Positions 51,900-62,593 of a DNA stretch of 64,000 nucleotides are shown piece by piece (position 1 is the stretch's first letter; each line of letters begins with the position of its first letter). The position numbers were made by a program, and so were the translations under genes. Under the pieces are notes generated by a model. It was not told the origin of the DNA and made no database searches. It worked only from the letters and a program-made list of their open reading frames with translations. Location of the stretch: assembly GCA_021401465.1 (NCBI GenBank), contig JADDMT010000050.1, positions 1 to 64,000 on the forward strand, read 5' to 3'. The DNA is from Teratosphaeria epicoccoides (Eukaryota > Ascomycota > Dothideomycetes > Mycosphaerellales > Teratosphaeriaceae).

Positions 51900-53294
51900 T
51901 TACGCCGCACTCTTGTCCCTTTGCCCCTCAACCAAAAGTCGCTTCAAAGTTTCTGGATCTACTGGCAGCTTGTAAGCACGTACGCTTATGCTGGAGCCTT
52001 CAGCCATAACAGAGGCTCCGACATCATTCACCGGCTGCGGATCGTACTTGCGGCTAGTCATCGCCCAAAGAAAATGGGATTGAATGAAAGCGAGCAAGCA
52101 AGTACCGCATGCCTTGATGTGCCCTGACGCCAGGTCACGCCAGTACGCCACAGCTGATTCAACCGCCTGATTGTGTAAAGCGATCGCGCGTACTCTTTGC
52201 TCCTGAATCCGTTCCGCTGAGCGTGAGCCTGACAGCAACATGAAGTTACTGGACTCGCCGTCCGCCAGGTCTCGCTCTAAGCCAACCAAGTCATTCTGAA
52301 GTCCTACTGCCAGTTTAACCTTCGACATTGTCTTTTTCAGTTTGGCTTTTTGGTCGTCCGGGAGCTTTTGAGTTTGGAAATGGATTCGCACCAGCAAAAA
52401 TAGAGGTGACAAACCGATAGTCTCCTTTCGCAATGCGAGATATCCTTTCTCGTCGGTGAAGGCCTCGGGACCTGTGCGCTGTCTAAGCTCCAGAACCAAG
52501 GAATTCCACAACTTGCTCACAGCCAGCATCAGCTCCATGTAGACGGCGTGCGGAAGGATGGCTTTGACATGTGCGATGAAGGCAGATATGAGCCTTGTCA
52601 TGGGTGTCTCTAGGTCGCCACTTCGATCGACCTCCTGACGCGTCGAAATTGGGTACGCTGCTCGACAGAGCATAATGATGCCCCTCGTCATCATACTTCG
52701 AGCGTTGTCGAACCGCATTTGAGCTATAGCGTCGTCGACGAAACAGAGCAGCCCGAAGCAAGCTGACATAGCTAGGATGATGGCATCGTCTTCTATCGAC
52801 GGAAAGCATTCTGCTACAGCACCCACGTCCTTGATCGCACGAGCATGGGCTTCTACCAACGAGTGCGTCGCGGCGGTGATGTACAGTTCTGCGTGAGCTG
52901 CTTCTAGTCGGAGAAGGCGAGTTTCGTCTGGTAGCCGGTTCTGGATTCTCAAATCTGGAATCAGAAGGACCGGATCGTCGATAAGAGTACGCTGCGCATG
53001 CCCGATTGTTTCTTCACTCATTTTGAGATCCGATCTATGTAATGCAGATTCAAGACACAAGACGATGTGCTGATATACTGCCATTGATGAGTGTCGCGGC
53101 TGCGGTGGCGAGAACGACCAGGCTTCAGATATTTCAACGCCCTTATAGTTATATGCGTTAGGTCCATAGTGTGGAGTTTCGGCACTCGGGTCGTACTTGG
53201 CTCGCGAAGTTGCGGTGGGTCGCGGGCGTACTATTGAGCGCTGCCCATTGGCTTGGTCTGCAAGAGGCCCGATTCGGCAAACACACCAGGTCAT
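51900..53294 (-). CDS. Class I terpene-synthase-like protein with atypical metal motifs
   Basis: Single exon, 464 aa as called; MAVYQHIVLC at residue 71 is an alternative start. Helical segments match the class I terpene synthase fold: the first Asp pair in CFVDDAIAQM (187-188), YLALRKETIGLSPLFLLVRI, then GLQNDLVGLERDLADGESSN, and a final AFIQSHFLWAMTSRKYDP. In active fungal sesquiterpene synthases the first motif is DDxxD/E and the second NDxxSxxxE, both binding magnesium. Here the first motif lacks the trailing acid, and the second reads ND with Gly in place of Ser and Asp in place of Glu. The fold assignment is fairly firm but catalytic activity is doubtful. No prenyltransferase or P450 gene lies next to it. 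It is convergent with the NACHT gene. Confidence 0.75.
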   Translation of the reverse strand: MTWCVCRIGPLADQANGQRSIVRPRPTATSRAKYDPSAETPHYGPNAYNYKGVEISEAWSFSPPQPRHSSMAVYQHIVLCLESALHRSDLKMSEETIGHAQRTLIDDPVLLIPDLRIQNRLPDETRLLRLEAAHAELYITAATHSLVEAHARAIKDVGAVAECFPSIEDDAIILAMSACFGLLCFVDDAIAQMRFDNARSMMTRGIIMLCRAAYPISTRQEVDRSGDLETPMTRLISAFIAHVKAILPHAVYMELMLAVSKLWNSLVLELRQRTGPEAFTDEKGYLALRKETIGLSPLFLLVRIHFQTQKLPDDQKAKLKKTMSKVKLAVGLQNDLVGLERDLADGESSNFMLLSGSRSAERIQEQRVRAIALHNQAVESAVAYWRDLASGHIKACGTCLLAFIQSHFLWAMTSRKYDPQPVNDVGASVMAEGSSISVRAYKLPVDPETLKRLLVEGQRDKSAA

Positions 53295-54660
53295 GGTCCA
53301 AGACAGGGGCTTGACAAAACTTCGCTAACTACGTGTGCTTGTGATGTCCTGGCTCTCCATTGACATCCCTGCGCGGACGTTCGAGATCACATCCTCTGGG
53401 TAGCACGATATTCGGCATTGGGACTCAAATCGCAGGTCGATGGCACGGTGGACGCCGTACCAGCATAATTCATGGGCCACTTTGCTCACATCGCATCACT
53501 GAACACAGGCCATCTATCTTTCAAGATCGCCCGCACAGTCATTCCCCGTTTGACTCGGACACGGGCGGGGGCGTCCGATTCGTTGCGCTCTTGCGCGTCC
53601 GGTCTGATGCACAGGTCTGGTATCCTCCACTTGTGATAGCTCGAGACATTGGTGAAGGCCAAGCAAGGCCTTCTATCCGCGGCGTAGCACCAGCTCAATC
53701 ACGCTATTGCCAGACAAGCGTGGCATAAGACATCGCTGGCTCTGCTTGCCTATGAGTCCGTGACGGACTCGCCATTAATCTCCGTCATATATGCCATCTC
53801 ACGTGGTAGTCTCCATAGGCGTATGTTTTCGACGGCGCGCCCTCTCCATTCATCGTCTTATTGCCTAACGGACAACAACCGACGGATGTCCAGGTAACTT
53901 CGGTAGCCGATGGCAGACTCGGTGACCTCCTGTGTGAGACGAACGAACAGATCCGACGCACTCATGGCCAGCGAATAAATGAATCAACATAGCTATCCTG
54001 ACCACACAACAGCTACATCAGCCTTTCTCAGACTGAGAACAGCAGATCTTCTGCCCGCTCCCATTACGTGACACGCTGAGCCTGCCGTTATCTGTCTCGG
54101 AAGCGCACTAAGATGCTTGGGCGCACTATCAAGTAATTGAGCCGCATTGCGATATTACTGTGTGGATCCAAAGTCGGCCCTGAGGCCTCGATGACTTGCC
54201 CAGGACGACCAGTAAGCCAGCTCGATGCTTGGCTTCGTCGTTCCGGCCAGCCGGCTGTGTCATGGGGCCACTGGGAGTCCAGGTCGAAGGCGATTTGACG
54301 AATGGAGGTCTCCAAGTGTCCTGCGCAAGCTTTTGCTTTCTCTAATCTTACTAACGGGCAAGTGCGAAATTCGGACCGTACAGGCCAGAAGAAATTCGCG
54401 AAGTTCAGCCCCAGAATGCTTTACTTGGGTCGGGGACCGAAGTCAGAATTGACCGCCATCTAGCTTTCTGCGCTCAACCGGTAAACATCCAGTGCTTGAA
54501 GGAGGGGCCATGTCTCGGCTTGTCTCCTTCAGAGACAGAACTCCGCCCAGGTTAGATGTCTGGCACCACCAAATTTCGAGCATAAAGTCGTCCATTGTGC
54601 TTGCTCTCCCCCACTCCCGACCAATCCACCACAGCTACTGTCCTACCCAAAGGAACCGAA
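53295..54660. other. Intergenic, nothing recognised
   Basis: 1.37 kb between the terpene-synthase-like gene and the first small secreted protein gene. Frames on both strands overlap without domain or splice support. Confidence 0.5.
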
Positions 54661-54978
54661 ATGCGATATCTCTCTATTATCGCGCTCTGGCCGCATCTTG
54701 TTCTAGGATGGTACTGCGTCAAGACCATGTCCAACGGTGTGGTACTCGATTGGTGTCTCCCCGATCAGGAACAGTTTGATAGTGGGCAGAGAACCCCGAC
54801 GCCATGGTAAGTACGATGAGTTGACATCTCTAGCACGTTGGCCTGATTTTCATCTTCTGCTTGTAGCATGGGAGTCTGCACTGCCAACGACGCAGGATGT
54901 GATCCCCAATATTACAATGTAAATGCCGGCAGTGAACAGTATTGGGGGGCGAAGTGCAACCTGGGCCAAGACCCGTAA
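54661..54978 (+). CDS. Small secreted six-cysteine protein, first of a pair
   Basis: Two exons (54661-54806 and 54867-54978) flank a 60-bp intron with GTAAGT and TGTAG, together 85 aa. The start MRYLSIIALWPHLVLG is a short signal peptide and the mature protein begins near WYCVKTMSNG. The splice completes a Cys codon: TG from exon 1 and C from exon 2 give TPTPCMGVC. Six Cys remain in the mature chain (WYC, DWC, TPC, GVC, AGC, AKC), with aromatic-rich QYYN and QYWG stretches. The good splice signals and preserved cysteine count argue for a real gene. I do not recognise a family. Small secreted cysteine-rich proteins of this size are typical effector candidates, and no activity can be claimed. 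Confidence 0.65.
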
Positions 54979-55513
54979 AGGCATCTCTGAAGGGCGGCTC
55001 GACTGCTGCCTATCGGAACGGGTGGGGTTGAGGGTTGGAAGGGATTCTTACGCCAATGCACAGCACGTCGGAACGGGTGTTTTTGAAGGAACTATTTCAC
55101 CAGTGTACTGTGCAATTCTGCAGGTAGCCAAAGTGTAAATTCTCGGAAAGAAGTGGACTTTGATCTCAAAGATCTGGACGCTCGCTTTCTCGGAGTACTG
55201 GCATGGTACCCTAAATGCTTGAGAGACGACACAGTCGATGAAGGATGCTGACTTACCTGCTGCTATGACTTCGTATCATCGTAGCCGAATCTAACTTCCC
55301 GACTGGCTGTCAAATTTTCGATCGTCACAAGCTGCTCTGGATCAGGTCTCACATGCGGAAATTATGTGGTATATACGCCGGCCGATTCGTGGTACAGCCT
55401 CCGACAGCTAGACAGCAAAAGTCCAGTTATATTTCTCCTAGCCAGAGCCTACTGCTGCCGTCAGACCTCATTACCCTCATTGCTACTTCCTGCATCACAA
55501 AAAGAACATCAGC
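54979..55513. other. Spacer between the two small secreted genes
   Basis: 535 bp with no recognisable gene; presumably the terminator of the first gene and the promoter of the second. Confidence 0.5.
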
Positions 55514-55872
55514 ATGCGTCCTTCCAGCGTTATCGTGGCCCTGGCCTGCCTTACCGCCAAGACGATCGCTTCAGATTGCGGCTTCATCAACATCGGGACC
55601 CTCTGTCCTCCGTCCCCGTATCCCTGGCATTGGCGTGTACGGTTCATCTTCCTGCTGAAGGGCTCCCACTGATTTCCATCGTCCAGTGCTACGCGAGCTA
55701 CGATGACCTATCGATAGCCCAGCCTCCACGGAACAACACGTGCAACTTCCTGTCCGGGAACGACGATGTGAAGAACTATTGTGTAAGCCGGTCGGTCTCT
55801 AGGCTGGCAAATTGTCGCTGACTAGGATGGATGCAGTGCTTGAACCAGTACAACTCTCCGGGAACCTTGTGA
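55514..55872 (+). CDS. Small secreted six-cysteine protein, second of a pair
   Basis: Three exons (55514-55636, 55687-55782, 55837-55872) with introns GTACGG...CCAG (50 bp) and GTAAGC...GCAG (54 bp), giving 84 aa. The leader MRPSSVIVALACLTAKTIAS is a signal peptide and the mature chain starts DCGFINIGTLC. The mature part has six Cys, three of them supplied at exon borders (exon 2 begins CYAS and ends NYC, and exon 3 begins CLNQ). One N-x-T site (NNTC) is present. Size, cysteine count and strand match the gene 0.5 kb upstream, but the two sequences do not align clearly, so common origin is unproven. No family is recognised. Confidence 0.6.
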
Positions 55873-58502
55873 TCCAGCCGAGATGTGCAGTCGTGGGCGG
55901 GGTCGGACACTACACTTTTCAATTTCTCACGTGACACGCACTACCTTCGCTCTCAAGATCAATCTCTGCGTAGATGACTAGATTTATGTAGTTACAGGCA
56001 AATGAGAGTTGGTCAACCGTCCCGAAGAGACAAATGTCTCGCAGAGCGTCCAAATCAGCAGATCAGGCCCACCTCCCTTCTACTTGGGCTTCATGGCCCG
56101 ACGCGTGGCTCTGTATTCTCAGCAGCATTGTTATCTTACCGGCCACATACGAAACCGAAGTTCCGGACGAAACTTGGCACATGTTTGATTTCTTCTGAGA
56201 CCGACCTGAAATCTTCAGCGCGTGTCCCAATGACATGGACCCTATGCATGCCAAATCATAGCCAAGAATGTCATATGGTATGCCATGCCTTTAGGCGTTT
56301 ACTCAGACCAGCCACACCGATATCTATGCTCCGTGACAAGCAAGAGGTAAATCGCGCAGAAAGAGTCTGGCCTCATGCAGAACCAGCCCATCCATAATGA
56401 TCGGCGTTGGCGGTATGCTGTCGCAACCTAACCTCCCATTCATTCAGAGAACCTCTCGACCTTACTCCACAGTGACCATGTCAACAATCACGTGCATAGA
56501 CAGACAATTCTACATCCACAAAAGAGACGTCAAGGTTGACATAGCCATAGTAGGAACCCGTCCTTTCCAACCTGTACTGTTTCACCCCTACCAACATCTC
56601 CCGCCCGTGCATGGATGATGCCCTCAAATGACGAGCTAAAAGCACTGGGCCCTCCGCTCCCACGTACTGTGCTTCTCGACCCACAAAGACTTGTAATCTG
56701 GGTTGCACCGCCCGTTTTTCTTTGAACATTTATATGACTATAATCAAGCTTCGCGTTAGTTACGAACAAAAGCGCAAATGGGGGCTTGGGATGATGAATG
56801 TACCGGGTCGCAGAGCTCTGTAGTTCCATAGGCGCCTCCTTCTTCGATGTTGGGGATACAATGGCCCCCATTTTTGCTGGGTTGACAGGACCACTACGAG
56901 ATGTTAAAAGCCGGAGGGAGATGGAGGAGCGAGTCTACGCATACGGCTAGAACTACAGGGATGAAGAGCAGAATGGCCACCTTCATTGTCGCTCAAGTGT
57001 TCTTGTGTTATTTGTCTTTTGGATCGAGGACGGAAAATGGGGAAGGAAGTGATAGTCGCAGCTGGACCCGCTTTGCGGATGGTTGAAATTTATGAAGCCA
57101 CGAATGATCCGACAACAGATGAAGCACGAATGCTTGGAAGGTCTCGGTTCGGCAGTTCGAGCGGAAGCAATCAATCGATCGGTCGAGGGGCCAGGGACGC
57201 TTGTGAGGGAGAGCGAGGTTGGGGATTTGGCAAGTGATCGTTCTGGGTCTCTTCTTACGGCGGTGCCTGATCTTCAATCGTACAGCAGCCTGTAGGGTGA
57301 CAGAATCGTACAAATAGTGGAGAGTTTGTAAGGTACCCACGACAGGCGAAAGCAAGTGAGGTCTTCATTACAATTGTGAGATCTTTGGGAGGTTGAGCAG
57401 ACAGATTCGTGGCTCATCAGCTGGCCAATATCACCCTCACTAGGCGGAAATTACGGTTGCCTGAGGTTAATGAAGGTGAGCGTGGTATACCTCGTCGCCA
57501 AGCCGATTTAAGAGTTGGTCTACGATTGTGCAAACTGGGCTGTATTCATCCGACTGCGCTACCGGGAACAACAATCTGTTTTGACTTCGCGCATCTGAAG
57601 CACTGTTCCAACCGAGGATGCCTCACAAGCCTTTCTCTACGACGAATCGCCCCTTGGTACACACGGCATGCAGGCTGTCGTAGCTCAACCACTCATCCTC
57701 ACCATTCCCATCTTGCAAAAGTTCATCGCTGCCCCTGGGTTCTTGTCGAGTATTTCTTGGCTCCCCTCAAGTGGCAATCTCATCACTCGTACGTCCCACA
57801 ATCCTAGTGCACTTTGTCAAAATTAAACCGAGCCTTGCACGGCACCGGAAGCTCGGCCATAAGCTGGAATTCCGATTATGAGACTTGAAAGCTCGATGTG
57901 ACGACTAAGGGCAAGCACATGACTGCACTACCCCAGGGACGGAACGTTCGGCAAAAGTCATTGTAAGAAGTCTGTGAGGCGTGTAAGCCAGCATGATGGC
58001 CAGCATGGCCGTTGGGCCAGGATCCAGAAAATTCAAAGGTCATGAGGTTGACATCGTTCGGTGGGAGCTGTTGGCGCGCTCAGGGGACTTGGGGTGCCGA
58101 TCTGTTTGAGGCACTATTCGCCCACCGGAAGAGCTGTAGTAATGGTGTTGCGGCGAAGCGGAAGGTATTTTCGAAGGGCTGTCATGAGCGAAACCAAGGA
58201 TCTGGCGTGGACAGCATTGCGCGGATGCTCCCAGTCGACTGCGGATCAATAGTGAAGTGCCAGACGCAGGCCTATCCGAACAGACCAACCATCGGTGCCG
58301 TCAAGATCAAATCTGAGGATCGTCACTCGCACCGTCTCGCAGAATCTCGGAGTTTCGGTGACATCGCCAGCGACTTTGGCGGAGTGAGAAGAAACACTAC
58401 CGAGACCGATCAAGAGTATCGTACGGAGATGTTGTAGGCGCCCATCGCTTAGTGCGAGCCGTGAGATGATTCAGTCCCCAATCCTTGAAGAAACACGATC
58501 GG
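55873..58502. other. Gene-poor intergenic region
   Basis: 2.6 kb without a gene I can support. Frames such as 56002-56397 (+), 57409-57807 (+) and 58012-58437 (+) have no signal peptide, domain or credible splice partners. A short tRNA-like D-arm word near 57565 was checked and rejected. Confidence 0.5.
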
Positions 58503-59067
58503 CTATACGCTCCGGACATACCTTAGGAAGTGGGAAGTCTTGAGATCGACAGCAAGTAGTATGGGTTGATAGAAATGCATTGTCATCCTATAGAAAAAGA
58601 GGGTATAGGCCATGCAGCCGGATGGCTTCGATGCTGCTGCTCGACAGACTTCGAGGAGATCAACGTCCACTGTGCGATTAGTGTTCAATGCCAGCTTCCG
58701 AGATGTCAATAGCGATGACACGTAAGCGCTGGAGAAAGCATCCACAAGATCAAGGCTAACGTAGTCCGTGACCGGTGGTATTGGCTTTGATGCGTTCTGA
58801 TGTGTCGTCCACATGTGCTCTTGAATAGCCGAGATAGCTAGTGCAAACCTCGTCTTCGGATCCGCCGGGGACGATGATGAGAATGACGTGTTCGTAATCG
58901 TCATCTGAGTCGTAGTAAGGGACAGGATTGATCGCCTGCACAGTAGTGATGCTAAGCTTTCTGTTATCTATTGATCTGATGTGCTGAACCCCTCCCATGG
59001 TAGCTTCCTCAATAGTGAGGTGAATGAAGAGAGGGTCGCAATGGTCTGCTATTGTTGTTTCCTGCAA
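58503..59067 (-). CDS. Possible hypothetical protein
   Basis: Two overlapping minus-strand frames (59067-58756 and 58904-58503) have coding-like composition. One contains YYDSDDDYEHVILIIVPGGS, the other YVSLDLVDAFSSAYVSSLLT. They are in different frames over their overlap, so at most one is right, or a splice near 58900 joins them. No domain is recognised. They could equally be chance. Confidence 0.2.
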
Positions 59068-59431
59068 AAAAGGATGAAGGACTTGATACGAGACTCAGGC
59101 TCTAGGTCAGATGATTTTTATGCCTGCTGATCTCGATATTGGTGTCATGGTCGCGTCAGTCCTTTGATGTTGAGCTAGCATCGAAGAGGAGAAGATACTA
59201 TTCAAGAGTATCGTCAGCAAAATAGAGGCATGTGGTAAACGTGCGTTTGATTCCATGGAGACCAGCTAAACTGATCAGCCCGCGGGCGCATTGCGCGCGC
59301 CACAGTGTACGCACTCTTGCAACCCAGTCCACGGCTAATTCTTCTGTCATGCTCAATGCATCGTACACCTCCATAATGCGTCAACACCCGAAAACCACGT
59401 CCCAAACCCACGCTCCATTGCCGCGAACCGA
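59068..59431. other. Intergenic, 3' side of the ubiquitin-L40 gene
   Basis: About 360 bp; no gene is seen. Confidence 0.6.
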
Positions 59432-60038
<607 letters not shown>

Positions 60039-62593
60039 CCTGGCTGACTTAGTGCAGGTTTGTCGAATGCTGTGGTGATATCGCCGTCGCACGAAGTTCG
60101 ACGATGGAAATCGTGCAAGTGCGCCGGGGGCGGGATGTTCCGAAGTCGCCACAAACCTTGGCGCTGTGGCGAAAGGCTTGACGTGCAATCCGCTCAAGCT
60201 CGTCTTAACAGATGACACCACATACACCCTACCCCGCCACACCTGCAGGAGCCTTTGTTGCATTGTTTCAACATGCTGCAACGCCGCACTTGTGTCCGAT
60301 GCCACCCTCGTATCCGGGCCCGGTTAGTAGCTTTGACAGATACTTCGATACTTCGTTGGCAGACCGCACGGAACACAGGGAAACGATGATTGCTATGGTC
60401 CTCTCGGTCTCGCTCCTTCATGGTGTCCTACCTCGGAATTGCATGTACGTTCCGCCCCAGTCACGAGTTCGCAACACGAATGCTTGCTATGATAGCCGCC
60501 GTGGCTGCCAGGATGGATTCTCAGCCTTCAGTCAGACAAGGCATGTCATAAGCATGTGCATTTGCTGTTGTCGGACTGAAAGACAGATATGTGCGAGCTC
60601 AGATACCCGAGTGAGGCGCTTTTGACAACATGCCTTGCACCGCTTGTCTCCGGCTTCGAAGGTAGCTCGAACGTTGCACTGGCGGCCTTCGCGTTTGCAT
60701 CTGACCACGCTCTGCCGGAACATTCTGACCAAAAATGGGTTGATTCATGAGTCTCGTCCCACAGTCTGCTTGGTATCTCAGGTTGTATGGTTCTTGCGGC
60801 AGAAGTCACTCGGTCCCTGAGGTAAGTCACAAATGACATTCAAGGCATTCACAATGATGCATATTGCGGCGCTGTGGGACCCGTTTGATCGACCACATCA
60901 GTTGCGAACTGCATGTTTATGTGCCTGGTGACCAACGATCGCTCCTTCTCAAGTTTGCAGACTCGTGAGCTGCTTACACTCGTGCCCAGCATTCCAAATC
61001 GTCTGAGATACTACGCGCACTGCTTCGCGAAGGTTTGTGGCAACCCCACTCGGTCCAAACCTGATAGCCTACTTAGGTACACATATTTGCATTTCACGAA
61101 ATTCCTTCTTCTATATTGGGTCCTATGCATGCGTGGGCGGAAGCTTGCGGAGATAGCCTCCCAAATCATCTGCCACGAGCAGACCTGGTCATCAACCACT
61201 CGCCGTCGCAACGGGTACGCGCAATCACAGGCGCCACATTGCGATAACACCCTGGAACCGGGAGCACAACCAAAGGCAGCTGCAACACTACGAACGATCC
61301 CAAGCCCCTCGAAGCCCTCGATACTGTAGCCGCCCAAACCTTAAAGTAGTGCCGACCAGACAATGCATAACTTCGAATCGCATGTCATTCGAGCAGAGCT
61401 ATGTTCATCTGGATTAACATATATCTTACAGCCCCGCCCCTCGCCATCAAGCTCCAGGCACCGATCACTGTCCTCGTTATCCCACCGCTGCCCGCAAACG
61501 TCATGTCTGCACAACACCCGCCGCACACCTACAATGTAGCGAAGGAAAGACAGCAAGCAAAGGCAAACATTCATTGTTGGTAGTCCGATCGCCATGCCCC
61601 AAAACAAACCATACCCTCTTAATGCAATCGCCAGCAGACAGAAATGTAACTCTAGCTAATACATGCTCTCATAATCCATACAAATGCAGCGCCACTTCGA
61701 AACGAATGCTCCCGATCCAATTCCCATGCCCTTTTCCTATTCCATGCCACATCATAGCCATGCCATGCACCCCCGCCTCAAACGACAAGACAATCCAGTA
61801 CAAATTGCTGTCATCGCAGTAGTTCTATGCTCTGAGCTGAACTCTACAAATGTCAATGTAAATATATGCTCGCGATGTCCGATGGTCATGGCGACAATTT
61901 TGGTACCGCTGAGCGTTACCCGTGTGGGTGAGAATTCTCTATCATTGCATTCGCCTCCCAAACACGCAGCAATCCCACATAAACACAGCGAAAGCATGCA
62001 AACGCTCCTCGAGATGTCCCAACGATCGGAGCTGCCGATTATGGCGCTTGACGAACCGCAAAAACGCCCGTCGCAATGCTGACATATCGAGCGTCTGTCT
62101 AATCAAAGTCATGCGCAAAGCATCAGTGTACTGCGAGATTGGCCAGATGACCATGGCGAGCCGGTCGTGATGTCGAGATGTGTGGCGCAAAGTAATGGTG
62201 TTGCAGCGCTGCATGCAGCTGCATTAAACGGATGCAGGTCGGTCGGGATGATCACCCGGCCGATGCGTCATGCAGCAAGCGAGGCTGCCACAAAGCTCGA
62301 ACCAAGCACCGCAAGGTTCGCGGCTTAACCAAACAAAGAAGCTGAGGTAGCGATTATTGTTGTATTGTACATATGCCTGGAGCGTGAGGTGGCTGCAAGT
62401 CGCGTCCAGGGTGGAGTTGCGAGATGGTGTGCTGCACTTGGTGTGGAGCGATTCCGGCTAAGCGCCGCCTGGCGGGATCCCATGATCATCCATTGATGAG
62501 CCGAAATGCTGGGACTACTCCTGTTCGGCAGGAGTATGACAGATAGGCTCTGAGAAGGTACACCTTTTGTGGACCCGTGAACCATATGGATGG
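60039..62593. other. Long intergenic region between UbL40 and MedA
   Basis: 2.55 kb. The part near 60040-60300 should hold the UbL40 promoter and 5' untranslated exon; the part near 62590 the MedA 3' untranslated region. A minus-strand frame (60732-60532) contains a cysteine-rich patch (RCKREGRQCNV and DKRCKACC) reminiscent of a binuclear zinc cluster, but it has neither the right spacing nor a credible start. I see no other gene. Confidence 0.5.

Noticed and set aside
57480..57570. tRNA-like word (TAGCGCAGTCGG on the minus strand)
   Set aside because: It resembles a D-arm, but there is no matching T-arm box, no acceptor-stem pairing and no plausible anticodon stem.
57409..57807. 132-codon plus-strand frame
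   Set aside because: No signal peptide, domain or conserved motif, and composition is not distinct from the surrounding intergenic DNA.
60532..60732. Cysteine-rich minus-strand frame suggesting a zinc cluster
   Set aside because: The Cys spacing does not match Zn2Cys6 or other known fingers, stops lie just upstream, and no splice partner was found.
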